Part shown: positions 39,897 to 48,954 of the stretch, piece by piece
Numbering within the stretch: the stretch's first letter is position 1
Layout of the letters: the number at the start of each line of letters is the position of its first letter
Assembly: GCA_017306015.1 (NCBI GenBank)
Contig: JAFKJK010000021.1
Coordinates: forward strand, 1 to 64,000
Length of the DNA: 64,000 nt
Reading direction: 5' to 3'
Source of the DNA: Propionibacteriaceae bacterium
Lineage (GTDB): Bacteria > Actinomycetota > Actinomycetes > Propionibacteriales > Propionibacteriaceae
Position numbers and translations under genes: made by a program
The notes under the pieces: model-generated
What the model was told of the DNA's origin: nothing
The model's database searches: none
The model's input: only the letters and a program-made list of their open reading frames with translations

Positions 39897-41221
39897 GCAT
39901 CCCCGATACTGACCACGCCACCGGCTCGGTGCTGCCCGAGGGCACCCTGGCCCGCTCCGCGCGACTGCTCAGCCTCCCCCTCGGCGCTGCCGCGCGGGCG
40001 GGTGTCGGTGCCGGCCGTCGGCTCCTCGGCGTCCCCGCCGAGCAGGTGGACGCCGACAATCGCGCGGCCGGGGCCGAACAGCTGTTCGCGGTGCTCGGCG
40101 AGCTCAAGGGCGGCGCGATGAAGTTCGGCCAGGCGCTCAGCCTGTTCGAGGCGATGCTCCCCGAGGACCTGGCCGGCCCGTTCCGCGAGCGGCTGCGCCA
40201 GTTGCAGGACGCCGCACCTCCGATGCCGTCCTCCCGCGCGCAGGCCGTGCTCCGCTCCGAACTGGGGACGGACTGGCGGCGGCACTTCGCCCAGATCGAC
40301 CTGCGTCCGGCTGCGGCCGCGTCCATCGGGCAGGTGCACCGTGGCCGGCTGGTCGACGGCCGCGAGGTCGCGATCAAGATCCAGTACCCCGGGGCCGATG
40401 TGGCCCTGGCCAGCGACCTGCGGCAGATCCAGCGGCTCGCGGGCGCGATCTCACCGCTGTCGGGCGGCCTCGACGTGGTCGCTCTGACCAGGGAGTTCGC
40501 CGCGCGGATCGGCGAGGAGGTGGACTACAACCTGGAAGCGGCCTCGCAGCGGCAGGTGACCGAGGCCCTGGACGGGCATCCGCGGTTCGTCGTGCCCAAG
40601 GTGCACCTGGCCACCCGGCGGGTGCTGGTCAGCGACTGGGTGGACGGACGCAAGCTCACCACGGTCATCGACGACCCGCAGGAGTTCCGCAACCGGGTGG
40701 CCCTCGACTACGTCACCTTCCTGTTCGCCGGGCCCAAGCTGGCCGGCATCCTCCATGGCGACCCGCACCCCGGCAACTACCTGGTGATGCCGGACGGCCG
40801 GCTGGCCGTCGTCGACTTCGGGCTGGTGTCACGGCTGCCGGACGGCCTGCCCGAGCCGATGGGACGGCTGATCCGGCACGCGGTCGACGAGAACGCCGCC
40901 GACATGATGGCGGGCCTGGTCGAGGAGGGCTTCATCGGCGGGCCGATGGAGGCGTCGGACCTGCTGGACTACCTCGCCCCGTTCGTCGAGCCGGCGCGGG
41001 TCGAGACCTTCAGCTTCAACCGCGCGTGGGCACAGGACCAGTTCCACCGGGTGCACACCTCCATGGGCCCGGAGGCGGTGGCGACGAAGCTGAACATCCC
41101 GCCGGAGTACTCGCTGATCTACCGGGTGTGGATGGGCGGCATCGCCGTGCTGTCCCAGCTCGACGTCCAGGCCAACTTCGCCCAGGTGCTGCGGGACTAC
41201 CTGCCGGGGTTCGCCGAGTAG
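39893..41221 (+). CDS. ABC1/UbiB-family atypical kinase (Rv3197 type)
   Basis: 442 residues. UbiB-family signs: the KxGQ motif (GGAMKFGQALSLFE), an Ala-rich nucleotide-binding loop (AAAASIGQVHRG), the lysine in VAIKIQYPG, HGDPHPGNYLV and the DFG in VVDFGLVSRL. In Mtb the equivalent (Rv3197) is an ATPase implicated in macrolide tolerance together with WhiB7, from memory. The substrate is unknown. GTG 39893 overlaps the ThiF-like gene stop by 4 bases, so these two are coupled. No transmembrane helix, and no ubiquinone gene is nearby. Confidence 0.92.
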   Translation: MSIPDTDHATGSVLPEGTLARSARLLSLPLGAAARAGVGAGRRLLGVPAEQVDADNRAAGAEQLFAVLGELKGGAMKFGQALSLFEAMLPEDLAGPFRERLRQLQDAAPPMPSSRAQAVLRSELGTDWRRHFAQIDLRPAAAASIGQVHRGRLVDGREVAIKIQYPGADVALASDLRQIQRLAGAISPLSGGLDVVALTREFAARIGEEVDYNLEAASQRQVTEALDGHPRFVVPKVHLATRRVLVSDWVDGRKLTTVIDDPQEFRNRVALDYVTFLFAGPKLAGILHGDPHPGNYLVMPDGRLAVVDFGLVSRLPDGLPEPMGRLIRHAVDENAADMMAGLVEEGFIGGPMEASDLLDYLAPFVEPARVETFSFNRAWAQDQFHRVHTSMGPEAVATKLNIPPEYSLIYRVWMGGIAVLSQLDVQANFAQVLRDYLPGFAE

Positions 41222-41286
41222 GGACCGGCTCGACCCGCGTCATGGATCGCCGCATCCGGGTGCGGCTCGCGGCCGGGGTGTTTGCG

Positions 41287-41439
41287 CCGTTCCTGCGGTT
41301 ATGAGGCCTGCCGGCGGGTCGCTCAGCCGGCGTTCCGCCGTTCCTGCAGTTCTCAGCCCGGATCCTGCCCTGATAACCACAGGAACGGCGGATCGCCCAG
41401 CGGCGACCCGGCCACGGCCGGCCATAACCACAGGAACGG
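41287..41439. repeat. Four copies of a 17-18 base motif in opposing pairs
   Basis: The 41222-41492 gap has no gene. Copies: 41287-41304 and 41338-41355 read CCGTTCCTGC(G/A)GTT(A/C)T, while 41371-41388 and 41423-41439 read in reverse (ATAACCACAGGAACGG). Two direct and two inverted copies can pair across the gap. Possible terminator/REP module or repressor sites between the ABC1 kinase and tetR genes. Confidence 0.7.
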
Positions 41440-41492
41440 AGGACTGGACGGCCGACCGCCGGTTCCCCGCGGTCGCTCTTGCCCGCGACCGC

Positions 41493-42167
41493 TCAGTAGT
41501 CGGGGTCCGGAACGAGGGTCTGCAGGCCGGCCAGGATCAGCTCGACCGTCTGGTCGAACATGTTCTCCAGCTCGATCCCGGAGAAGCCGGTTCCGGCGAG
41601 CTCGGCGATCCGGCCCAGCCCTCCGTCGTGTTCGAGGTGGACGTCGGCCGCGGCCAGGAAGACCGCCGGGGAGTCGGGCTCGGCCACGTCCGAGTGACCG
41701 GGGACGGGCGCCACCTCGGCGAGCAGGATGCCGTTGACGGCGGTGAAGAAGGCCTGCACCAGCAGCACCCGCTGGACGATGCCGTAGCCGGCCGCGCCGA
41801 TCTGCTCGAACAGCGGCGCGACCCGCAGGACTTCCTGCGGCGTGGTCAGCGGCCGGGTGGCGAGCAGCACGAACGCCTGCGGGTGGGCCCGGGCGACCGC
41901 CCGGTACGAGCGGACGGCGGAGCGCAGCGCCTCGATCCAGTCCGCGGCCCCCGCGTCCAGCTCGATCTGCATGATCAGCCGCTCGTGCAGGCCGTCCAGG
42001 ACCGCGTCCTTGTTGGCGACGTGGTTGTACAGGCTCATCGCCTGGACGCCCAGCTTGGCGCCGAGCGCGCGCATGCTCAACGCCTCCAGGCCGCCGGCGT
42101 CGACGAGTTCGAGAGCCGCGGTGACGATCGACTCCCTGGTCAGCGGCTTGCGTCCGGCCTTCGCCAT
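41493..42167 (-). CDS. TetR-family repressor with TetR_C-type domain
   Basis: 224 residues. HTH: RESIVTAALELVDAGGLEALSMRALGAKLGVQAMSLYNHVANKDAVLDGL (about 10-60), the SLYNHV variant typical of TetR-class regulators that control efflux pumps. The C-terminal ligand domain (about 80-220) includes FFTAVNGILLAEVAP and FSGIELENMFDQTVELIL. Divergent from an MFS transporter gene, with two identical-type operators between them; it likely represses both genes. ATG at 42167. Confidence 0.92.
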   Translation of the reverse strand: MAKAGRKPLTRESIVTAALELVDAGGLEALSMRALGAKLGVQAMSLYNHVANKDAVLDGLHERLIMQIELDAGAADWIEALRSAVRSYRAVARAHPQAFVLLATRPLTTPQEVLRVAPLFEQIGAAGYGIVQRVLLVQAFFTAVNGILLAEVAPVPGHSDVAEPDSPAVFLAAADVHLEHDGGLGRIAELAGTGFSGIELENMFDQTVELILAGLQTLVPDPDY

Positions 42168-42195
42168 CTCGTCTCCGATCGTCGCCTTGCCTTCA

Positions 42196-42238
42196 CTTAC
42201 ACCGTAAGGCTATCGTGGTCGCATACCTACAGCGTAAG
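42196..42238. promoter_or_regulatory. Two TetR operators between tetR and the MFS gene
   Basis: CTTAC-ACC-GTAAG (42196-42208) and CCTAC-AGC-GTAAG (42226-42238) are 13-bp palindromes 30 bases apart. On the plus strand TTGCCT (42187-42192) and TATCGT (42211-42216) form an 18-base-spaced promoter around the first, so a bound repressor would block the MFS promoter. The second lies just downstream of the expected start. Confidence 0.8.
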
Positions 42239-42277
42239 TCTGGGTGGCGCCCAGCACCATCGAATCGAGACCGAACC

Positions 42278-43591
42278 ATGAGCACCGAAGCCGCCACCAG
42301 CGAACCCCAGCCAACCATGGAGCCCGGTCCGACCGCCTCCGACACGACCGGGACCGCGCGTCCCTGGTGGCGGAGCAACGGCTACGGCCGGCTGCTCGGC
42401 GGCCAGGCGGTGTCGGCCGTCGGCTCCCAGATCACGTTCATCGCGCTGCCGCTGATCGCCGTGGTCAGCATGGGCGCCGGGCCGGGCGCGATGGGCCTGC
42501 TCGGTGCCGTCGACAACCTCCCCTACCTGCTGATCGGGTTGTGGGTCGGTGTCTTCGTGGACCGGCACGCGCGGCGCCGGCTGATGATCGCTTCCGATGC
42601 GCTCCGGGCCGCGGCGGTGCTGTCGGTGCCGGTCGCGGCGCTGGCGGGCTGGCTGACGTTCGCCCAGCTCTGCATCGTCGCCTTCGTCGTGGGCATCGGC
42701 AACATCGTCTTCGACGTCGCCTGCCAGGCCCAGCTGCCCGAACTCGTCGACGACGCGCACCTCGTGCCCGCCAACGGCGCCCTGCAGACCAGCGCGTCGA
42801 TGTCGATGGTCGCCGCCCCCGGCCTGGTCGGGCTGCTGATCAAGGTGGTCGGCGCGCCGGTGTCGATGCTGATCGACGTCGCCACCTATCTGGTCTCGGC
42901 GGGCAGCATCGCGTCCATCCGGACGCCGGAGCAGCACCGTCCGGCGCCGGAGGCCTCCACATGGGAGCAGGTCCGGGAGGGTTGGCGGCTGGTGCTCGCC
43001 GACCGGCGCCTGGTCGGCCTCGGTGGTGGGACGGCGATGATCAGCCTCGCCATGAACGCGTCGATGGCGGTGATGATCTTCTTCCTGGCCAACCGGCTGG
43101 GCATGGACGCCGGCATGATCGGCCTGGTCTTCGTCGGCTTCGGGGTCGGCGCGGCGATCGGTGCGATGGGGGCTGGTGCGCTCGCCGGACGGATCGGCAC
43201 CGGCACGACCCTGCTGACCGGCCCGCTGGTCGGGGCTGCCGGCCTGGTGCTCTTCGCCCTCTCCGGGACGCCCGCGGCGCCGGCCGGCTGGGCGGTGCCG
43301 CTGGTCTTCGCCGGCGCGATCCTGATGGCCATCGGGATGATGGCGTTCTCCTCGCTCTCGGCGGGAATGCGCCAACTGCTGGCTCCCGAGGCCGCCCGCG
43401 GCAAGGTGCTGGGAACCCTGCGGTTCGTCGAACTCGGCGTGATGCCGCTGGGCTCGGTGATCGGTGGAGCGATCGGGCAGACGGCCGGCGCGATTCCTGC
43501 GGTGCTGGTCAGCGCACTGCTCCTGGCGTCGACGTCGGTCTGGGTGGTGGCGACTCCCCTGCTCGGGCTGCGCGAGCTGCCGACCGGGTGA
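42278..43591 (+). CDS. Major facilitator superfamily efflux transporter
   Basis: 437 residues, with twelve hydrophobic segments predicted. Motif A is in DRHARRRLMIASDALR (GxxxDRxxRR pattern). N-terminal start YGRLLGGQAVSAVGSQITFIALPLIAV, and the QLPELVDDAHLVPANGALQTSASM and LLAPEAARGKVLGTLRFVELG segments are typical of the enterobactin/macrolide-type MFS_3 exporters. The ATG at 42278 is preferred over an in-frame start at 42215, because the latter would place the operators inside the gene. Regulated by the divergent TetR. Its stop is one base from the uvrD2 stop on the other strand. Confidence 0.88.
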   Translation: MSTEAATSEPQPTMEPGPTASDTTGTARPWWRSNGYGRLLGGQAVSAVGSQITFIALPLIAVVSMGAGPGAMGLLGAVDNLPYLLIGLWVGVFVDRHARRRLMIASDALRAAAVLSVPVAALAGWLTFAQLCIVAFVVGIGNIVFDVACQAQLPELVDDAHLVPANGALQTSASMSMVAAPGLVGLLIKVVGAPVSMLIDVATYLVSAGSIASIRTPEQHRPAPEASTWEQVREGWRLVLADRRLVGLGGGTAMISLAMNASMAVMIFFLANRLGMDAGMIGLVFVGFGVGAAIGAMGAGALAGRIGTGTTLLTGPLVGAAGLVLFALSGTPAAPAGWAVPLVFAGAILMAIGMMAFSSLSAGMRQLLAPEAARGKVLGTLRFVELGVMPLGSVIGGAIGQTAGAIPAVLVSALLLASTSVWVVATPLLGLRELPTG

Positions 43592-43592
43592 G

Positions 43593-45647
43593 TCAGCGGC
43601 CGAGAATCCCCAGCACCGCGGGCCCGTACTGCTCCAGCTTCATCCGGCCGACCCCCGGGATCGCCAGCAGCCCCTCGGGGTCGGCCGGAGCCCGCTCCGC
43701 GATCGCCATCAAGGTGGCGTCGGTGAACACGCAGTAGCCCGGGATCGCCCTTTCCTTCGCGACCGCCGTCCGCCAGGCGACCAGGGCTGCGTAGACGGCC
43801 TCGTCGTAGCTGGCCGGGCAGTCCGCGTGCCGGCCGAGCTTGTGCTCGGCGCCGGTGGTGAGCGACGCGCCGCAGACCCGGCACCGGGCCGACTGCTCGG
43901 TGGTCACCTTCCGCGGCGGACGCCGGCGCGGGGTCGGCGCTGCCGGGGACGCCGGTGCAGCCGCATCCAGGAACCGGGACGGCTGGCGGATCGCCGCTCC
44001 CCCACGGCGCGACCTCGACCAGGTGATCAGCAGTGCCGACTTCGCCCGGGTGATGCCCACGTAGCACAGCCGGGCCTCCTCGGCCAGCTGCTCGGGACCT
44101 CTCGCCAGCGACAGTGGCAGCGTCCCCTCCTGGACGCCGACGAGCGCGACCGCCGTCCACTCCAGGCCCTTGGCGGCGTGCAGCGTCGACAGCGTCACCC
44201 CGTCCGCCGACAAGGGGTGCTCTGCTTGCGCCCGCTGCTCCAGCTCGGCGACCAGCGCCGCGAGGTCGGCCCCGGGCCGGGCCGCGGCCAGGTCCTCGGC
44301 GAGGGCGAGGACGGCCGCGAGCGACTCCCACCGCTCCCGCACCCGGCCCTGCGCCGACGGTGCCGCCTGCTCGGACCAGCCGAGCCGCGCCAGCACCGCG
44401 CGGCAGCCGTCCACGGCCGGGACGGACGCGTCCCGCCCGGCTGCCCGGGAGAGCTCGGCGACCGCCTGCCGCACCTCCGCGCGGGAGTAGAAGCCCTCCC
44501 CGCCACGGACCACGAACGGGACGCCGGCGTCGGTCAGCGCCGCCTCGAACAGCGGCGACTGCGCATGCACCCGGTACAGCACCGCCAGGTCGCGCCAGCG
44601 CACGCCGGCCTCGTGCTGTTCGGCCAGCCAGCGAGCGACCAGCGTGGCCTCGGCGAGTTCGTCGGCGCACGGCACGACCCGCGGTTCAGGTCCGTCGTCG
44701 CACTGCGACTGCAGCTGCACCGTGCCGAGCCTCGTGGACGCCGCGACCTTGTTCGCCAGCGCCACCACCTGTGGGGTCGAGCGGTAGTCGCGGACGAGCC
44801 GGATCAGCCGCGCGTCCGGGAACCGGACGGCGAACGTGTTCAGGTAGACCGGGCTGGCGCCGGCGAACGAATGGATGGTCTGCGCCGGGTCGCCGACGAC
44901 GCAGTGGTCTCGGCCATCGCCCAACCAGGCCTCCAGGAGGGTCTGCTGCAGCGGGCTGACGTCCTGGTACTCGTCGACCAGGAGGTGCCGGTAGGTGGCG
45001 CGGACCTCCTCGGCGACGTCGGCGTTCTCGGCAAGGAGCGCGACCGTGCACAGCAGGATGTCGTCGAAGTCGATCACCCCCCGTTCGGCCTTCACCCGCT
45101 CGTAGACGCCCAGCAGCCGGCCCACCTGGGCCGCGTCGAGGCCGGACACCTCGCGTCCGGCGCGGGTGGCCAGCTCCGGGTAGTCGGCAGCCGCGACGTT
45201 GCTGACCTTCGCCCACGAGACCTCGGTCAGCAGGTCCCGGAGCTGTCCCGAGTCGGGCGCGAGCCGCAGCTTGCGGGCCGCCGCGGCCAGGATGCCGACC
45301 CGGTCGTCGCTGACTCCCGGCAGCTCCGTCCCGTAGGCGCGCGGCCAGAAGTACTGCGCCTGGCGCAGCGCCGCCGAGTGGAAGGTTCGGCCCTGGACGC
45401 CGGGCAGGCCTAGTTCCCGCAGCCGGGTGCGCAGCTCGCCGGCGGCCCGGGTGGTGAAGGTGAGCGCGAGCACGGCCTGGGGACGGTAGGCACCGGTCGC
45501 CACTCCGTAGGCGATCCGGTGGGTCAGCGCGCGGGTCTTGCCGGTGCCGGCGCCGGCGATCACGGCCACCGGCGTCCCGAAGCTGGTGGCCGCCTCGCGC
45601 TGCTCCGCGTCCAGGCCGGCGAGGAGGCGTTCGGGATCGTCCTTCAC
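43593..45647 (-). CDS. uvrD2: UvrD2-type SF1A DNA helicase with HRDC domain
   Basis: 684 residues. Motif I is GAGTGKTRALTHRI (Lys37), motif II LLVDEYQDVSP, motif III VVGDPAQTIHSFAGA, motif V/VI VTLSTLHAAKGLEW and EEARLCYVGITRAKSALLI. A Cys-rich linker (CRVCGASL ... GRHADC; three Cys and a His, where Mtb UvrD2 has four Cys) is followed by an HRDC domain (about 600-680, LMAIAERAPADPEGLLAIPGVG). It unwinds DNA in repair. ATG at 45647, divergent from recC (88 bases apart). Confidence 0.94.
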   Translation of the reverse strand: MKDDPERLLAGLDAEQREAATSFGTPVAVIAGAGTGKTRALTHRIAYGVATGAYRPQAVLALTFTTRAAGELRTRLRELGLPGVQGRTFHSAALRQAQYFWPRAYGTELPGVSDDRVGILAAAARKLRLAPDSGQLRDLLTEVSWAKVSNVAAADYPELATRAGREVSGLDAAQVGRLLGVYERVKAERGVIDFDDILLCTVALLAENADVAEEVRATYRHLLVDEYQDVSPLQQTLLEAWLGDGRDHCVVGDPAQTIHSFAGASPVYLNTFAVRFPDARLIRLVRDYRSTPQVVALANKVAASTRLGTVQLQSQCDDGPEPRVVPCADELAEATLVARWLAEQHEAGVRWRDLAVLYRVHAQSPLFEAALTDAGVPFVVRGGEGFYSRAEVRQAVAELSRAAGRDASVPAVDGCRAVLARLGWSEQAAPSAQGRVRERWESLAAVLALAEDLAAARPGADLAALVAELEQRAQAEHPLSADGVTLSTLHAAKGLEWTAVALVGVQEGTLPLSLARGPEQLAEEARLCYVGITRAKSALLITWSRSRRGGAAIRQPSRFLDAAAPASPAAPTPRRRPPRKVTTEQSARCRVCGASLTTGAEHKLGRHADCPASYDEAVYAALVAWRTAVAKERAIPGYCVFTDATLMAIAERAPADPEGLLAIPGVGRMKLEQYGPAVLGILGR

Positions 45648-45735
45648 GATCTAGACCTTAGGTGGCCCGGCCGACATCCTTCGCCCGACGGGAACGGCCG
45701 GGATTGTCCGTGGCGGGTTCTAGGGTGAAGCCACC

Positions 45736-48700
45736 ATGCAGATCCACCACGCGGCCACAGCGGGCGACCTCGCCGACCAGCTGGTGTCCCTGTGGTCCGG
45801 GACGCGGCCCGACCCGTTCGCCTTCGACCTGGCGGTCGTGCCCGGCGCGGGCTTCCAGCGGTGGCTCTCCCAGCGACTGGCGACGGCGGACGGCCCAGGC
45901 GGGATCTGCGCCGGCGTCGAGTTCGCCTCGCTGGAGGGGCTGGAGTGGCGCCTCGACGGGTCGGACGACCCGTGGCGGCCCGAGCGCCTGGCGTGGCTCG
46001 TGCAACAGGTCGTCCTCGCCGGCGGCGACCCACAGCTGGAGGTGCTCCGCCGCCACTTCGACGCCTCCCGCGAGAGCCACAGCGCGAGCCGGCGGATCGC
46101 CCGGCACCTCGCCGGCTACGCCCGCCACCGGCCGGAGATGCTCGCGCGCTGGGCCGAGGGCGTCGACGAGGGTCCCGACGGCCGGCCGCTCGCGGAGAAC
46201 GCCTGGCAGGCCCACCTCTACCGACTGCTCGCCGCCGAGCTCGGCGAGAGCCCCCTGCAGCGGCGGGCCGGCCTGCTGGAGCGGTTGCACGGCGCACCGG
46301 TCGACGCACTGCCCCACCGGATCGCTGTGCTCGCGCCACGCCATCTCGACACCTCCACCCTCGAGCTGCTGGACGCCCTCGGCAGCCATCACCAGGTCGA
46401 GCTGCTGCTGCTCACCCCGTCTCCCGGACGCGGGCTGAGTCCGGCCACGCCGGGCCTGCGGCGGGCGGAGTTCGCCCGTCCGCCCGGCCACCCGCTGAAC
46501 GAGACGCTCGGAGCGATCGCGGACGAGACGGCCCTGCTGGCGCCTCGACACGCTCGACCAGCGGTGCCGACGGACCCGACCTCGATGACCGGGACGCTGC
46601 TGGCCTGGCTGCAGTCCGATGTCACGGCGGACGTCCAGCACCCGGCGCGGCGAGAGCTGGCCGCCGGCGACCGCTCCGTGCAGGTGCACCTGTCCCACGG
46701 GCGGGACCGGCAGGTGGAGGTGCTGCGGGAGGTGCTCACCACCGTCCTGGCCGACGATCCGTCCCTGGAGCCGCGCGACATCGCCGTCCTCACCCCGGAC
46801 GTCGACGCTTTCGCGCCGCTGCTCGCCGCGGCCTTCACCCCGCCGGCCGGAGTGCCCGACCATCCCGCGCAGCGATTCCGCGTGCAGGTGGCCGACCGGT
46901 CACTCGCCCAGGTGAACCCCATGGCCGCACTGCTGCTCGACCTGCTCCGGCTGCCCGACGGCCGCGTGGAGGCGTCCACCCTGCTCGACCTGTGCGCGCA
47001 GCCGGCGCTCGCCCAGCGGTTCGGGTTCGCCACCGACTCCCGTGACCGGCTGGTCGAACTGGTCGAGCGCGCGGGCATCCGCTGGGGGCTGTCGGCCGCG
47101 CACCGGGACGGCTACGGCCTGGCCGGTTTCCCGCAGAACACCTGGTTCGCCGGCCTGCAGCGCATGCTGCTGGGCGTGGCCCTCGGCGAGACCGACCTGG
47201 TCACCGCCGGCACCGTCCTGCCGCTGGACGACGTCGAGTCGTCCGATGTCGCGCTCGTCGGCGGGCTCACCGAGCTGGTCGGACGGTTGTCCCGGCTGAT
47301 GGCTGACCTCGGCAAGCCCGCGACGCTGAGCGAATGGGCGGACCGCTGTCGGGCGGGGCTGTCCGACCTGGTGGAGCTGCCGCCCGGCCAGGAATGGCAG
47401 CTCGGCGACGTGTGGGCCGGCCTGTCCCGGCTGGCCGAGCGAGCGGGGAGCGCCACGACCACGCTCACCCGACACGCAGCCCTCCGGGCGATCGCGGAGG
47501 AGTTCACCGGCGCACCGGCCCGCGGCGCCTTCGGCAACGGGTCGCTCGTGGTGTGCGGGCTGCGTTCGCTGCGCCACGTGCCGCACCGGGTGCTCGTCTT
47601 GCTCGGCTGGGACGCCGCCTGCTACCCCCGTCCCGGCCATCGGCACGGCGACGACCTGCTCGGCATCGAGCCGAGGGTGGGCGACCCGTCCGCCGCACTG
47701 TCCGACCGGCAGGTGCTACTGGACGCCGTCCACGCCGCCGGCGAGCGGCTGGTCATCGTGGCGCAAGGACGCAGCGAAGCCACCAACGAGGAGGTGCCGC
47801 CCGCGGCTCCGCTGGCCGAATTCCTGGAGGCCCTCGACCTGACCGCCGCGACGCCGGCCGGCGTCCCCGCGTCGAAGGCGGTGACCGTGCAGCACCCGCT
47901 GCAGCCCTTCGATCCGCGCTATTTCGACCGCAGCGATCCGCTGCTGGCCAGTGCCGACCGGCTGGCCTACCAGGCCGCGCGGGCGATGCTGGCCGACCCG
48001 GTCGTGCCGCCCGGCCGTTTCGCGCTGGAGCCGCTACCGGAGCCCGACCTGTCGCAGGGCGTCACCCTGGATGACCTGGTCGGATACTTCGGCCACCCCG
48101 CCCGCGCGCTGCTCCGGACCCGCGCCGGCATCAGCTTCACCGAGACCGAGGACGCCCGGGACGCGATCCCGATCGAACCCGATCACCTCGCGCGCTGGCA
48201 GATCGGCACCCGCGTCCTGAGGCAGCTGCGCGCCGGCCACGATCCCGAGGCCGTCCAGAAGGCGGAGTGGCTGCGGGGCGACGTGCCGCCGTTCGCGCTC
48301 GGTGCCAGCCTGCTCGACCAGGTGTTCGCCGAAGCCGGACGCTCGGTCCGGGGAGTGCCGGCGGAGTTGCCCGAACCGGCTCTGCACGATCTGGCACTCA
48401 CCGTCCCGGTGCCGGGCCACGGAGCCGTGCCGCTGGTCGGACGCGTGACCACCCACGGCGAGGAGCTGCTGCAGGTGGAGTTCTCCAGCCTCCAGCCGCG
48501 CCACCGCCTGTCCGCGTGGCTGCGACTGCTCACCCTCGCCGCCGCAGAGGACGGCCCGTGGCAGGCCCGCGTCGTCGGCAAGGGCCGGACCGCGGTCTAC
48601 CAGGCGCCGCCGCGTCCGGCCGCGACGGAGCTGCTGGGCCGCTACCTGGCGCTCTACGCGCTCGGCCTGTCGCGTCCGCTGCCCGCGCTCCCCCGGCTCG

Positions 48701-48954
48701 GGCACGCGTGGATGGAGTACCGGGTCAGCCAGCGCGATCCGCTCGACCGGCTGCTCTGCGGGAAGACCTTCGACCGCTGCTGGAAGTTCGACTCCGACGC
48801 CGCCTGGACGGCCTTCTTCCGCTACCCGGAACTACTCGAACTGCCGTCCGGCGATCCTTCCGTGCCCGGAGCCGACCCGGCCGAGCGGACGCTCGTCGGT
48901 GCGCTGGCCAGCAGCATCTGGGGTCCGGCGATGGACGCGGAGGTGCCAGCGTGA
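45736..48954 (+). CDS. recC: Exodeoxyribonuclease V, RecC subunit
   Basis: 1072 residues. RecC is an inactive helicase-like protein that scans DNA for Chi and holds RecB and RecD together. Matching segments: FDLAVVPGAGFQRWLSQRLA at the N-terminus, LAPRHLDTSTLELL, VQVHLSHGRDRQVEVLREVL, PNPMAALLLDLLRL-like QVNPMAALLLDLLRLPDGRV, GFPQNTWFAGLQRMLLGVAL, MRSLRHVPHRVLVLLGWD, PLQPFDPRYF, and DLVGYFGHPARALLRTR. No Walker A remains. ATG at 45736; the next gene overlaps by four bases. First of recC-recB-recD. Confidence 0.93.
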   Translation: MQIHHAATAGDLADQLVSLWSGTRPDPFAFDLAVVPGAGFQRWLSQRLATADGPGGICAGVEFASLEGLEWRLDGSDDPWRPERLAWLVQQVVLAGGDPQLEVLRRHFDASRESHSASRRIARHLAGYARHRPEMLARWAEGVDEGPDGRPLAENAWQAHLYRLLAAELGESPLQRRAGLLERLHGAPVDALPHRIAVLAPRHLDTSTLELLDALGSHHQVELLLLTPSPGRGLSPATPGLRRAEFARPPGHPLNETLGAIADETALLAPRHARPAVPTDPTSMTGTLLAWLQSDVTADVQHPARRELAAGDRSVQVHLSHGRDRQVEVLREVLTTVLADDPSLEPRDIAVLTPDVDAFAPLLAAAFTPPAGVPDHPAQRFRVQVADRSLAQVNPMAALLLDLLRLPDGRVEASTLLDLCAQPALAQRFGFATDSRDRLVELVERAGIRWGLSAAHRDGYGLAGFPQNTWFAGLQRMLLGVALGETDLVTAGTVLPLDDVESSDVALVGGLTELVGRLSRLMADLGKPATLSEWADRCRAGLSDLVELPPGQEWQLGDVWAGLSRLAERAGSATTTLTRHAALRAIAEEFTGAPARGAFGNGSLVVCGLRSLRHVPHRVLVLLGWDAACYPRPGHRHGDDLLGIEPRVGDPSAALSDRQVLLDAVHAAGERLVIVAQGRSEATNEEVPPAAPLAEFLEALDLTAATPAGVPASKAVTVQHPLQPFDPRYFDRSDPLLASADRLAYQAARAMLADPVVPPGRFALEPLPEPDLSQGVTLDDLVGYFGHPARALLRTRAGISFTETEDARDAIPIEPDHLARWQIGTRVLRQLRAGHDPEAVQKAEWLRGDVPPFALGASLLDQVFAEAGRSVRGVPAELPEPALHDLALTVPVPGHGAVPLVGRVTTHGEELLQVEFSSLQPRHRLSAWLRLLTLAAAEDGPWQARVVGKGRTAVYQAPPRPAATELLGRYLALYALGLSRPLPALPRLGHAWMEYRVSQRDPLDRLLCGKTFDRCWKFDSDAAWTAFFRYPELLELPSGDPSVPGADPAERTLVGALASSIWGPAMDAEVPA

